Of a stretch of 64,000 nucleotides of DNA, positions 35,382 to 44,297 are shown piece by piece. Every line of letters begins with the position of its first letter. Positions within the stretch are counted from its first letter, which is position 1. The position numbers and the translations under genes are program-made. Source of the stretch: Paenibacillus sp. JJ-100 (lineage in GTDB: Bacteria; Bacillota; Bacilli; Paenibacillales; Paenibacillaceae); NCBI RefSeq assembly GCF_948329825.1, contig NZ_CAOJCM010000008.1:1-64000 (forward strand), written 5' to 3'. The notes below the pieces were generated by a model. It was not told where the DNA came from, did no database searches, and worked only from the letters and a program-made list of their open reading frames with translations.

Positions 35382-35810
35382 CTATCCCTTGGCAGGAGTG
35401 GCACTGACCTGGAATTGTACACCAAACTTGTCGGTTACATTACCATAGGCCGGACTCCAGAACGTTTCCTGCATCGGCATAATGACTTTACCGCCCACTT
35501 CAAGTTTACTGAAAATGTTCTTCGCTTCCTCCGCAGTGTCTGTATTGACCGTCACCGTGATATGATCTCCCACAGTGTGTGGCATACCTGGAAGTATGTC
35601 AGATAACATCAGCACCGAGCTGCCAATCTGCAGAGAAGCATGCATAATCCAGTCTTTGGCTTCTGGTGGAATCGGATGATCCGGGCTGGATGGGCCTTCT
35701 CCAAAAGTTTGCATGGCAAGCACTTCCGCACCAAAAGCATCTTTGTAAAACTCAACAGCTTCACGTCCGTTACCGTTAGTAACAAGATACACGTTCAAAC
35801 TAATTGCCAT
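35382..35810 (-). CDS. VOC-family PhnB-like protein
   Basis: 142 residues with the paired beta-alpha-beta-beta-beta modules of the vicinal oxygen chelate (glyoxalase/bleomycin-resistance) fold. PhnB-type features: an N-terminal FYKDAFGAEVL helix, the HASLQIGSSVLMLSD strand pair, and the C-terminal WSPAYGNVTDKFGVQFQVS. Members of this branch are often annotated glyoxalase or demethyl-methyltransferase, but most have no proven activity. Cytoplasmic, single gene, AAGGAG upstream and a clear terminator downstream. Confidence 0.88.
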   Translation of the reverse strand: MAISLNVYLVTNGNGREAVEFYKDAFGAEVLAMQTFGEGPSSPDHPIPPEAKDWIMHASLQIGSSVLMLSDILPGMPHTVGDHITVTVNTDTAEEAKNIFSKLEVGGKVIMPMQETFWSPAYGNVTDKFGVQFQVSATPAKG

Positions 35811-35973
35811 GGATTGTCCATCTCCTTGGTTTTCATATAATTATAGGCCAAGCCACTTGCGACATGAGTATATAGCAATGGATCACCTTTTGACAAGAAC
35901 AAATTTCCATTTTTACCACCGGATCATTGTTACAGAGATATATTTCCCAACATCTTCTTTTCCCATTCACTGT

Positions 35974-36540
35974 TTATTTGTTCACCTTACGTTTGCGAAA
36001 ATAATGAAAGGCTATAACTAGTAGACCTGGCACAAGAGCGGCAAAACTGGCATAGATCATACACCATTTCAACAACGTAAATACAGGCGTTAATTCAGCG
36101 ATAACAGGTGTTTGCTCCGGATAACGGAACATGACAAGGGATGCCCCCACGTTCTCCAGCATATCCATTCCCCAGCCGAGAAAGGGCAGCAGGTTTATCC
36201 AGCGCCAGCGGCTTGTAGCAGGAAGTGCCCGATACAGAATGGATATCAAAATGACGAGCAGAAACAGATAGGCCAGGGGCCAGATCATATCAAACGTAAA
36301 CCTGGCCTGAATATAGGCGCTCCGCCCAGCCTCTCCGTAGTGTTCTGCCATCTGATACAACTCATCTGCGGAGTATAGGAACGACGAATCCGGTGATTCT
36401 CCACCGCCCGTCGCCTCCTTTGACTTTTCCGACTGCCACGGCAGGATGAATGCGATAAAACAAGCAAAAACGATAGTTGCAGCAACAACCCATTTCCAGT
36501 TTACACGCTTATACAACCCTAACGATAACCTGCCAAGCAT
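35974..36540 (-). CDS. Membrane protein of unknown function, about four helices
   Basis: 188 residues. The ATG at 36540 is favoured (GAGGGG 7 bp upstream); an ATG two codons earlier overlaps the ribosome binding site. Hydrophobic segments at about 18-35, 90-110, 118-140 and 152-178, with a polar extracytoplasmic loop of about 50 residues between the first two (containing YSADELYQMAEHYG). The C-terminus is basic (FRKRKVNK). No family recognised, although the loop-and-helix layout recurs in unannotated Bacillales proteins. Confidence 0.7.
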   Translation of the reverse strand: MLGRLSLGLYKRVNWKWVVAATIVFACFIAFILPWQSEKSKEATGGGESPDSSFLYSADELYQMAEHYGEAGRSAYIQARFTFDMIWPLAYLFLLVILISILYRALPATSRWRWINLLPFLGWGMDMLENVGASLVMFRYPEQTPVIAELTPVFTLLKWCMIYASFAALVPGLLVIAFHYFRKRKVNK

Positions 36541-36559
36541 CCTCATTCCCCTCTCTATT

Positions 36560-36604
36560 CAAAAAAATAGCCACTCTCCCGAGTACTGTCGGTCAAATGG
36601 CTAT
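36560..36604 (-). terminator. Rho-independent terminator of the small HTH gene
   Basis: Minus strand: ATAGCCA/TGGCTAT stem (36598-36604 with 36567-36573) around a 24-nt loop, followed by a 7-T run. Ends about 70 bp after the 36673 stop. Confidence 0.75.
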
Positions 36605-36672
36605 AAGCGTTACTATTCTGTTATTACCCTAGGCAACCCTGGGCATATAAGGCTATGTGCTTTTTCCTGATT

Positions 36673-36924
36673 TTATTGTTCCTGAACAATGCGATCAATT
36701 TCACTTTTTAACAAAAGGTATCGATGTACACTTCTCATAATAGGTACTTTGGTAAGCTTATTTTTATCTACGTATACCTTCATCTGGTCCTTACTCAACC
36801 CCAGCATGCTTCCCGCCTCAGTCACCGTCAGTACCACCTCGGGATTCGTAGCGTTAAACGTCTTCTTCACCTTCTGATTCCAGTCCTCAAATACCTGCAT
36901 AGATTTATGATCTCTCCTATCCAT
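36673..36924 (-). CDS. Small excisionase-like helix-turn-helix protein
   Basis: 83 residues. The core (VLTVTEAGSMLGLSKDQMKVYVDKNKL) is a MerR/excisionase-type winged helix, followed by PIMRSVHRYLLLKSEIDRIV, where the wing normally contacts DNA. No integrase lies nearby, so it is not evidently part of a mobile element; such orphan proteins usually act as small transcription factors. The start is uncertain: Met1 has a weak ribosome binding site, while Met9 has AGGAG some 13 bp upstream. Confidence 0.65.
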   Translation of the reverse strand: MDRRDHKSMQVFEDWNQKVKKTFNATNPEVVLTVTEAGSMLGLSKDQMKVYVDKNKLTKVPIMRSVHRYLLLKSEIDRIVQEQ

Positions 36925-37065
36925 AGCCAGTTATCTTTCAGGCTGCGTACATTCAGTATAACATACTTGTGATTATCGTAACTTATACCCCCTTATAGCT
37001 CTACCTCGTTGATTCAGATCATTCAACAACTATACCTGCTCAGATCTACCTTCCTCTGCTCCACT

Positions 37066-37941
37066 CTATCGGTATCGTCGGATGAATTGTACGGCTTGGC
37101 GAATATCCTGTTCTGGTTGGTGACCTACCTCACGCTCAATCGTCAAATACCCGGTATACCCAATTTCTTGGAGGGCGGCAAAATACGCATCAAAATCAAC
37201 AGCTCCCTCCCCTAGCGGCACTTCACGGAAAAAGGCACCCGAGGCTACCATGTCAACAATTTGCTCATGATCCATTGGAGCGTACCCCACCGCACCGTAC
37301 ACGTCTCGCGGATCTACCTCTTTCAGACGCAGACCGTCCTTCACATGCGTATGCACAATATAATCCTTGAGCAGTCTCACGCCCTCCACCGGATCATCCC
37401 CTGTCACCATGACCATATTAGCCGGGTCAAAGTTGACCGATACTCCATTCGTTGAAAGTGTATCCAGAAAACGTTTCAGTTCAGCAGCCGTTTCCGGACC
37501 GGTCTCGATAGCAAAGTAAGCCCCCACACTTTTGGCGTATTGCCCTAGCTCTTCGCAAGCCATGTACAGCGTTTCATACACTTCCGAGGCAGAATCATGT
37601 GGGACGATGCCGATGTGTGTGGTCACAATATTCGTGCCTAGATCAAGAGCTAAATCAACAATTCGCTTCGACTTCTCCACTTTCCATGCATTATCCGCCT
37701 TAACCTGAAACCCGTGACCGCCCAGATCGGCAACCAAGGCCGAAATCTCAAGACCCAGACCATCGATATGACTCCGGAGCTCTCGGCGTGCTGCAGAAGA
37801 TAGATTTTCCGGGTCCATCTCTCCCTTCACCGCGTAGATCTGCACCCCTTCTGCACCTGCATCCTTGGCTTTCATGAGCCCTTCCCGCACACCTACGCCA
37901 AAACTGTCTACGATTACACCGATCTTATTCGTTAATTTCAT
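37066..37941 (-). CDS. Sugar-phosphate isomerase/epimerase-family TIM barrel
   Basis: 291 residues of the AP-endonuclease-2-like (xylose-isomerase-like) TIM barrel. Metal ligands are recognisable: Glu in AIETGPETA, Asp in VNFDPANM, His in THVKDG, and Glu near the end in LTIEREVG. These proteins interconvert keto sugars or sugar acids (IolE, hydroxypyruvate isomerase, tagatose epimerase types); the specific substrate cannot be read. Cytoplasmic, GGGAGG upstream. A terminator separates it from the small membrane gene behind it, so it is transcribed alone. Confidence 0.88.
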   Translation of the reverse strand: MKLTNKIGVIVDSFGVGVREGLMKAKDAGAEGVQIYAVKGEMDPENLSSAARRELRSHIDGLGLEISALVADLGGHGFQVKADNAWKVEKSKRIVDLALDLGTNIVTTHIGIVPHDSASEVYETLYMACEELGQYAKSVGAYFAIETGPETAAELKRFLDTLSTNGVSVNFDPANMVMVTGDDPVEGVRLLKDYIVHTHVKDGLRLKEVDPRDVYGAVGYAPMDHEQIVDMVASGAFFREVPLGEGAVDFDAYFAALQEIGYTGYLTIEREVGHQPEQDIRQAVQFIRRYR

Positions 37942-38027
37942 GTTAAACCTCCCATGAGATTAGATAAGTTGTGATGTACCCTTTGTTCCTTCGCATGCCT
38001 CTTTAGAACATGTTATTCAGAGGTTTA

Positions 38028-38068
38028 ACGAAAAAAGACGAGGCAGAAATGAACTCTACTTCGTCTTT
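38028..38068 (-). terminator. Rho-independent terminator of the 63-residue membrane protein gene
   Basis: Minus strand: AAAGACGA (from 38061-38068) pairs with 38034-38041 and is followed by TTT-rich sequence. Confidence 0.7.
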
Positions 38069-38139
38069 GTCACCTGTTCGCGTCTTCCACACTCTTTATT
38101 ATCACACTCATTAAAGCGCTCTCAAAAATCGGAGTATAC

Positions 38140-38331
38140 CTACTTATTGCGCCGCGCTTTGGTCATACGGTTGAACATAATCAAGGCCACAATAACCATG
38201 GCTAGCATCGCAATATTGCTGGACACCTCTTGTGACAATCCAAACACCATACACAGATTCGTGACAAGACCTCGGACAATCAAAGCAACGACTATCAGCA
38301 GAATCGGACTTAAATAATTGTATCTTTTCAT
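38140..38331 (-). CDS. Small two-helix membrane protein
   Basis: 63 residues from the ATG at 38331; a GTG 13 codons upstream has its purine-rich stretch directly against it and is not favoured. Two hydrophobic helices (about 8-31 and 37-53) are joined by a short polar turn, with a basic tail (RMTKARRNK) that should face the cytoplasm. No family recognised. Single gene between two minus-strand terminators. Confidence 0.6.
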   Translation of the reverse strand: MKRYNYLSPILLIVVALIVRGLVTNLCMVFGLSQEVSSNIAMLAMVIVALIMFNRMTKARRNK

Positions 38332-38410
38332 CGTTAAGCACACCCCTGGCCCATTATTCTGTTTCTCCACCTTCCCTTAACTTGATCATAACAGCCAATT
38401 TCTCCCGTTA

Positions 38411-38438
38411 CAACAAAAGGACACCGCATGCAGTGTCC
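38411..38438 (-). terminator. Rho-independent terminator of the GH3 gene
   Basis: Minus strand: GGACAC (38433-38438) pairs with GTGTCC (38419-38424) over an 8-nt loop, then TTTTGTTGT. Confidence 0.75.
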
Positions 38439-38516
38439 CTCGTTAAGATGTTAAATGTATTTTAATTTATGATTATGAGTTCTTTCTTTACGTTTTCGTA
38501 CTCTGCCTGTCTTGGC

Positions 38517-41300
38517 TTAGATCTGTTTGAATTCAATCCAATCGATCTGCAGACCCGGTTTGGTAAAATCAAGTTTGAGTTCATATAGCCCTGCTTCGAG
38601 CTGCACTTTCACCAGTTTTTGTCTGATCCATTTGCCTTCGGTACCATTGGTCTGAATCGTCGTAGCGATCTGATCATTGAGCAGCACGTTACATGCACTC
38701 TGTGCGAGTTCTGGCTCTGGCGACATGATCTGTACAATGATCCGGTACTGGCCTGCTTTATCTACTTTCATATAGACAGGCTCAGTTACCGCAGGTTTCA
38801 CCTGTGCACTCTCAGACAGCACTTGGACATCTGCCGGAGACAAGGATGTATTCGCCTGGAAGGAAGCCACGTTCTCTACAATCTCATGTTTGCGTGAGGA
38901 TACCGGCGCATTCATGATGAATTTGCAGATGTTAATCGCAGAGCGTTGCAGCTCGCCGCGGGTCAATGTTCCATTTTCCAGTGATTCAATCGTGTTGTCG
39001 TCCCAGCCGTTAATCTCTGCACCATAGTTCGGCACAACCATGTAGAGATCATTCTGCGCCCGAATCATCCAGTTCGTGAACTTACGATCAGCTTCGCCGC
39101 CTTCTACCACATCGTTCATAATGGCCCACCAGTCGGTCATCACAATACCGTCAAAGTTCCACTCTCCACGCAGAATGGTGGTGTTCAGATCATAATTGGA
39201 TGCAGCCCAGTGCCCATTAATCGGATTGTAGGAGGTCATGATAGAGTTGGCGCCACCCTCTTTCACTGCAATCTCGAACCCTTTCAGATATATCTCCCGC
39301 AGAGCGCGTTCAGATACAACAGCATCGACCTTGCTGCGGTGTTTCTCCTGATTGTTGCAGGCAAAGTGCTTCAATGTGGCGTTGGAGCCACCTTTCATAA
39401 TGCCTTTCGTACATGCTGCAGCAAATACACCCGAGATCAGCGGGTCCTCCGAGAAATATTCGAAGTTACGTCCGTTCAGCGGACTGCGGCGAATGTTAAG
39501 TCCAGGACCGAGCAGGGTATCCACCTGATTACGGAGCAGCTCGCGCCCTTCCATCACATACAGTTCTTCTACCAAATCCGTATTCCACGTTGCTGCCAGC
39601 AGTGTTCCGATCGATACTTGTGTCGCCTTCTCACCGCTATCCATACGGATACCGGATGGGCCATCTGCCGTACAGGCCACCGGAATGCCATAGTTAAAGA
39701 GGCTGTCACTGACACCGCCAAAAGCTGAAGCGGTTCCCGAAGTAACCAGTGGACTGCTCATACCTTCCCCGCGCACAAGTGCTGCGAGATCCTGATCACT
39801 CAGTTGAGCTACAAAAGCTTCCAGACTGACTTTACCTGCCTTCACATCGCTCAGCTTGTAGCCCTGATTGCCCGTCTGCTCCAGGGTCTGCGGCAAGTTC
39901 TGTGTGATGCGATCTGCGATGGACACTTTGCGTTTAGGCACATCTACATACGTCAACTCATACGTACCGTCTGCTCTGCGAGTACCCGGTTTCATACGTG
40001 TAAAATCTTCCGTTGGCGCCATTGCTTCCTGCAATTGTTCCACCAATTGAATGCTGTCCACAACATAGCCATCTTGGCCATCGATGCCAACATGCTCTAC
40101 CTGTTTCACACTGGTACCGACATGTAAGCGATACGTTCCGGCTTCAAGCACGTATGCGGACGCATATCCCGTCACACCTGCATCATCGTACGAAGCCATG
40201 CGATGAACCGGGAAACGTATCGTTAACCGTTCGGATTCACCGGGCTGTAGCAGTCCTGTTTTGCCAAAAGCGGCCAGCGCTTTCACGGGTTGCCCCAGTT
40301 TTCCTTGCGGTGCCTCGTAATACACCTGAACTACTTCTTTACCCGCATAAGTCGTACCCGAGTTGGTTACCTTCACGCGAACCTCGATAGATGTCTCCCC
40401 GTTTTCGGTCACGGTGCGCGCTTCCTCGGTTTGAACCGCAAAGGTGGTGTAAGACAAACCATAACCGAACTCATATTGTACTTTCTCAGGTCGAAACGTT
40501 TCAAAAAAGCGATATCCCACATAAATGTCTTCCTGATACAGGTTCTTAAACTCATTTCCATAATTGCTTGTGGACGGATAATCTTCGATAGAATATGCAA
40601 TCGTATCTGTCAGTTTACCGCTTGGTGTCACCTCTCCTACGAGTACGTCCGCAATGGCATTCCCGCCTTCCATGCCGCCGTGCCAAGAGTAGATCACACC
40701 TTGAATGGGATGTAGAACCGTTTCGTTCAGCCAGCTCATATCTATAATATTCGAGACATTGAGTACAACAATGGTATGTTCAAAATGGTTCGTAACATGC
40801 TTCAACATAGCCTTCTCATCATCGGTCAGTCGGTAACTTCCGGGTGCATCTGCATTATCCTGATCCTCACCTGCGGTACGTCCAATGACTACGATCGCTT
40901 TGCTGGATTTGCTTCGGGCCTTTGCAACCAGCTCGTCCGTGAGCGGCATTTCCTTCTGATTCCACGGCTCGGCTGCCCATACTTTTCCGCCGTCCTCGAA
41001 CGGGTTCTCCTCAATCCACTGCTCATACACAGCGGCCAGTTCTTCATTAACACTAATATTCTTTTTGCTGCACAGTCCATCCAGCAGATTCGTTGTGTAC
41101 GCCACATGAACACTACCGCCTGAACCTGTGCCACTGCGATAATAGTTCACTTGAATTCGGCCAAAAACTGAAACGTTTTCGGATTGACCAAGCGGAAGAA
41201 TGTCCCCTTCATTTCTAAGCAAAACAGCACCTTCCGCTGCTACTGTACGGCTAAACTCTGCAAACCCTTCCAACGGAACACCAATTAGACTTGTACTCAA
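38517..41300 (-). CDS. GH3 glycosidase with reversed domain order
   Basis: 927 residues, TTG start 7 bp after GGAGG. The usual GH3 order is inverted. The N-terminal about 290 residues are the GH3 C-domain (AAEGAVLLRNEGDILPL, GRTAGEDQDN). A fibronectin-III-like domain follows (about 300-390, VVQVYYEAPQGKLGQP). The TIM-barrel GH3 N-domain lies at about 510-770, with the nucleophile Asp723 in GIVMTDWWA and KHFACNNQE upstream. A C-terminal beta-sandwich of about 100 residues may bind carbohydrate. This permuted layout is known for some Ruminococcus and Butyrivibrio beta-glucosidases. No signal peptide; likely a cytoplasmic beta-glucosidase or related exo-enzyme. Confidence 0.9.
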   Translation of the reverse strand: MSTSLIGVPLEGFAEFSRTVAAEGAVLLRNEGDILPLGQSENVSVFGRIQVNYYRSGTGSGGSVHVAYTTNLLDGLCSKKNISVNEELAAVYEQWIEENPFEDGGKVWAAEPWNQKEMPLTDELVAKARSKSSKAIVVIGRTAGEDQDNADAPGSYRLTDDEKAMLKHVTNHFEHTIVVLNVSNIIDMSWLNETVLHPIQGVIYSWHGGMEGGNAIADVLVGEVTPSGKLTDTIAYSIEDYPSTSNYGNEFKNLYQEDIYVGYRFFETFRPEKVQYEFGYGLSYTTFAVQTEEARTVTENGETSIEVRVKVTNSGTTYAGKEVVQVYYEAPQGKLGQPVKALAAFGKTGLLQPGESERLTIRFPVHRMASYDDAGVTGYASAYVLEAGTYRLHVGTSVKQVEHVGIDGQDGYVVDSIQLVEQLQEAMAPTEDFTRMKPGTRRADGTYELTYVDVPKRKVSIADRITQNLPQTLEQTGNQGYKLSDVKAGKVSLEAFVAQLSDQDLAALVRGEGMSSPLVTSGTASAFGGVSDSLFNYGIPVACTADGPSGIRMDSGEKATQVSIGTLLAATWNTDLVEELYVMEGRELLRNQVDTLLGPGLNIRRSPLNGRNFEYFSEDPLISGVFAAACTKGIMKGGSNATLKHFACNNQEKHRSKVDAVVSERALREIYLKGFEIAVKEGGANSIMTSYNPINGHWAASNYDLNTTILRGEWNFDGIVMTDWWAIMNDVVEGGEADRKFTNWMIRAQNDLYMVVPNYGAEINGWDDNTIESLENGTLTRGELQRSAINICKFIMNAPVSSRKHEIVENVASFQANTSLSPADVQVLSESAQVKPAVTEPVYMKVDKAGQYRIIVQIMSPEPELAQSACNVLLNDQIATTIQTNGTEGKWIRQKLVKVQLEAGLYELKLDFTKPGLQIDWIEFKQI

Positions 41301-41466
41301 TGATTTCCCTCCTGATTGTCATCCCCATATCTGGGAAACACTCTTCCCGGGCTAAGCTCATCTAACATGCAACGAACTTCATAGATATGGCAGATTTACT
41401 TGTACTTAGTCCCATATTAACAGATTGCATGTAGGAAAATATATGAGAAATATTTATGCTCTTATA

Positions 41467-41504
41467 ATAAATATTAAAGCCACGAACAAAGGCTGTCCGT
41501 GGCT
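41467..41504 (-). terminator. Rho-independent terminator of the ring-cleaving dioxygenase gene
   Basis: Minus strand: AGCCACG (41498-41504) with CGTGGCT (41478-41484), then TTAATATTTATT. Upstream of it, 41301-41466 holds only the GH3 ribosome binding site and presumably its promoter. Confidence 0.7.
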
Positions 41505-41570
41505 CTTGCAGATCATATTTTTCATCTACTCTTATATTTGTCCTATACCCTGATCTTCTTGAACTTTTCT

Positions 41571-42530
41571 TTACTCGGTAACCTTTGTTGCAGGCATAAG
41601 CGTTCTTACCTGTATCGGTTGCAGATTATCCTCAATCTGAGTGCGGTACTGCTCAAACCATTCTGGCAGCATCAGTTTCTGTCCAAGCGCTTCAACCGGT
41701 TCGTCTTTTGCAAAACCCGGAGGATCGGTAGCAATTTCGAACAGAATGCCACCAGCTTCTCTAAAGTAAATGGCGTTAAAATACTGACGATCCCGCACCG
41801 GAGTCGGCTGATATCCATAATTGCGCACGGCTTCACTCCATTGTGCATGTTGTACATCATCGACTGCGCGCCATGCGATATGGTGCACGGTTCCTGCACC
41901 GCCCATGCCCAGCGGTACACGGTTAACCGGAACATCCACAATATTGCCGATATCTCCGATTGACCGGAAACGGGCATAAACCTCATTTTGGCCCACTTTT
42001 TCAAATCCGAGAATACGCTGTAATGCATCCATTGTCCGCTGCGGGTTCACACTGAACAGTACTGCTCCGCCGAAACCTTTGATCGCATGTTCAGCCGGGA
42101 TACCTTCCTGCACCCATGTATTCGCTGCTCCCTCTTCCCGTTCAACCAATTCCAGGCGTAACCCTTCGCTGTCTTGGAATTGCAGCAATTCTTCATCAAA
42201 GCGATTCGTTCTGGTCACGTCGATATTAAAACCTTCCAGACGGTTCTGCCAGAAATCCATAGAACCCGGTGGAATGACATACGAAGTGATCCCGACTTGA
42301 CCGCCGCCAATCTGGCCTCGTGGTGAACCAGCAGCCGGGAAGAAGGTGATAATGGTACCCGGGCTGCCGTGCTCATCTCCAAAGTACAGGTGGTATACAT
42401 CCGGTGCATCGAAGTTTATTGTTTTTTTCACCAGTCGAAGTCCCAGTACACCAGCGTAAAAGTCAACGTTAGCCTGTGGATCTCCTGCAAAAGCGGTAAT
42501 GTGGTGAATACCCGTTGTTTGAATGTTCAT
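41571..42530 (-). CDS. Ring-cleaving dioxygenase of the VOC fold (MhqO/MhqE type)
   Basis: About 319 residues; AGGAGG is best spaced for the ATG pair at 42533/42530, so an in-frame upstream Met is rejected. Two VOC modules: the first begins GIHHITAFAGDPQANVDFY, the second contains GTVHHIAWRAVDD; their His residues and a late Glu (GGILFEIATDPPGF) are the expected Fe2+/Mn2+ ligands. Family members open hydroquinone or catechol rings; B. subtilis MhqA, MhqE and MhqO are induced by quinones through MhqR. No regulator is adjacent here. Terminator at 41467-41504. Confidence 0.88.
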   Translation of the reverse strand: MNIQTTGIHHITAFAGDPQANVDFYAGVLGLRLVKKTINFDAPDVYHLYFGDEHGSPGTIITFFPAAGSPRGQIGGGQVGITSYVIPPGSMDFWQNRLEGFNIDVTRTNRFDEELLQFQDSEGLRLELVEREEGAANTWVQEGIPAEHAIKGFGGAVLFSVNPQRTMDALQRILGFEKVGQNEVYARFRSIGDIGNIVDVPVNRVPLGMGGAGTVHHIAWRAVDDVQHAQWSEAVRNYGYQPTPVRDRQYFNAIYFREAGGILFEIATDPPGFAKDEPVEALGQKLMLPEWFEQYRTQIEDNLQPIQVRTLMPATKVTE

Positions 42531-42715
42531 CATTATAGCCTCCTTGGCTTGTATACTCATGAGTGATGTTCAAATTATCTTTATATTAAGATATATGATC
42601 TGCTGTACTCGTGCCAGATCTGAACTGCAACTGGCACCAGTACGAGCTTTCTGTTTAACGAATTGGGGACGTTGCATAGTTGCTGTTCGAAAAGGTCTGT
42701 CTACTGCAAGGCGCC

Positions 42716-42946
42716 CTAAGGATTCTGTCTCGAAGCCTGCACTTTTTTCAATTTATCCGGAGTCACGTCATCGCCGTTTGGATCGTAGATGGTCGAATTC
42801 AGCAAAATGTCGTTGACCGAACCTCGAAAAGTCTTCAAATATTCCTGACGAAGGCGAGTCTGTTCTGCTTTCTCCATCTCCGTTAATCCACCCGCTTTGG
42901 CTTTTCTCGCGAGCTCATTAATTCGTGTCAGTGCTGGAATCATCAT
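42716..42946 (-). CDS. DUF896 (YnzC-like) small protein
   Basis: 76 residues from the ATG at 42946 (AGGAGG upstream); longer in-frame forms reaching 43018 are not supported by a ribosome binding site. The pattern INELARKAKAGGLTEMEKAEQ followed by LRQEYLKTFRGS and GDDVTPDKLK is diagnostic of DUF896, a helical-hairpin protein represented by SOS-induced YnzC in B. subtilis. Its molecular role is not established. The residue between this gene and the dioxygenase (42561-42715) contains an imperfect hairpin with no T-run. Confidence 0.88.
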   Translation of the reverse strand: MMIPALTRINELARKAKAGGLTEMEKAEQTRLRQEYLKTFRGSVNDILLNSTIYDPNGDDVTPDKLKKVQASRQNP

Positions 42947-43142
42947 CTGGATCTCTCCTCCTGTATATAGATTGAAGATATTTATTGGAGTATATTCTGA
43001 AGTTGGTATTGCTGTCAATTTGATTCAATTTAAATGTCTTAATATAAAGATAAATGATTTTTGTTACGATGTCAACCGTTTGCTAATGTGAAAAAGGAAC
43101 AGCCTCTTTCCGCCTCTCTTACTCTTTGTGCCTATTGTCATT

Positions 43143-43201
43143 AGAAATATAAAGAGTCAGCTCCACAACAGACATTAAGTCTTACTGCGAAGCTAACTCT
43201 T
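43143..43201 (-). terminator. Rho-independent terminator of the pspA-ydjGHI operon
   Basis: Minus strand: 11-nt arms (43191-43201 with 43152-43162, one mismatch) and an inner AAGAC/GTCTG hairpin, followed by a TA/T-rich tail, 34 bp after the ydjI stop. Confidence 0.75.
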
Positions 43202-43234
43202 CTATTCCAGGGTGTCTCACCCCTTGCTACTCCA

Positions 43235-44275
43235 TTATGCCAGCTTTTGACCACAGTTCGGACAGAAGTTAGCTCCTTCGTTTTTGGTGCCACAGTTCGG
43301 GCAGAAGTTCGGCTTTTTGCCATCACCGTTAGAAGACGGAGACGCACCCGAATTATTGTTCTGCGGTTGACCTTGATTCTGGTTGTTTTGGTTCTGAGCA
43401 TTCGAGTTTTGATTGTTCTGCTGGTTTTGATTCTGGTTCATGTTTTTCATCATTTCATTCGCCATGTTCATGCCCATCATCATGCCTGCCATATCTGATG
43501 CTGCACCGCCGCCCTGTACTTTACCAGAGGAGATGCCGTCGGTCATGCTCACCTGCTGGTATTTCTGCAGGTTACCGATCATCTCGTGGGAAGCGGTTTT
43601 GGTGATCATATCCTGAATCTCCTGCGGATAGTTAAAGCTCATCACCTGGAACCCGGTAATGCCAATCCCGATATCCATCATCTGCATATCCAGATCCTCT
43701 TGAATACCGCGTGCAATGTCCGAAGCATTCGCCTGAAGATTAAACATATCTTTACCTTCACGGCTGATCCACTTCATCAGCAACTGGTCCAGTACAGATG
43801 TGATGCGAATTTTGACATCCTCGACCACATAGCTCTGTTTGATGCCCGCAATTTTATCAATCAGGGTCACATAGTCACTCACTTTGAAGTTAAACGTTCC
43901 GTTCGCCCGAATCGGCATGCCGCCCGGAAGCTGCGGTGTCGGAATTAATACCGGACTTTTCGTGCCCCAGCGTACCGTGAACTCTTTTGTATTTACGAAC
44001 AATACCTCTACTCGCATGCCGCTGTTGAATCCAAACTTGAAGCCTTTCAGCGTAGACAGAAATGGAATGATCTCCGAATCGATATTAAACGTACCTTCGT
44101 CCTCAAAAATACCTTCCACCTTGCCGTTATTAAGGAAAATCGCATCCTGCCCCGCTCGAATAATCAGCTTACTGCCCTTCTTGATCTCCCGATTGCTCCA
44201 CTTCCAGAAGATCATATCATCTCTGAATTCTTCCCATTCCACTACGTTAGAAAACTGATTTCTGAAAAATCCCAT
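43235..44275 (-). CDS. ydjI: SPFH-domain protein with double zinc ribbon (YdjI)
   Basis: 346 residues. The start is placed at MGFFRNQF (44275, AAGGGATGG upstream); further-upstream codons are not protein-like for this family. The SPFH/virion-core domain spans about 10-240. A Met-rich then Asn/Gln-rich low-complexity stretch (about 245-315) leads to two C-terminal CPNCG zinc ribbons. In B. subtilis YdjI recruits the PspA homologue to stressed membrane with YdjG and YdjH. It is the last gene of the operon, ending in the terminator at 43143-43201. Confidence 0.9.
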   Translation of the reverse strand: MGFFRNQFSNVVEWEEFRDDMIFWKWSNREIKKGSKLIIRAGQDAIFLNNGKVEGIFEDEGTFNIDSEIIPFLSTLKGFKFGFNSGMRVEVLFVNTKEFTVRWGTKSPVLIPTPQLPGGMPIRANGTFNFKVSDYVTLIDKIAGIKQSYVVEDVKIRITSVLDQLLMKWISREGKDMFNLQANASDIARGIQEDLDMQMMDIGIGITGFQVMSFNYPQEIQDMITKTASHEMIGNLQKYQQVSMTDGISSGKVQGGGAASDMAGMMMGMNMANEMMKNMNQNQNQQNNQNSNAQNQNNQNQGQPQNNNSGASPSSNGDGKKPNFCPNCGTKNEGANFCPNCGQKLA

Positions 44276-44297
44276 GTTCGATCCCATCCCTTCATTT

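Noticed and set aside
36673..36924. Excisionase-like protein as a sign of a mobile element
   Set aside because: No integrase, attachment-site repeats or phage genes are nearby, and flanking genes are ordinary chromosomal genes.
38111..38124. cre-like TTAAAGCGCTCTCA
   Set aside because: One mismatch at a critical position (second base), and it lies just downstream of a small membrane-protein gene ahead of a terminator, not at a promoter.
42618..42656. Imperfect hairpin between the dioxygenase and DUF896 genes
   Set aside because: The arms pair in two short blocks with a bulge and no T-run follows in either direction, so no terminator call was made.
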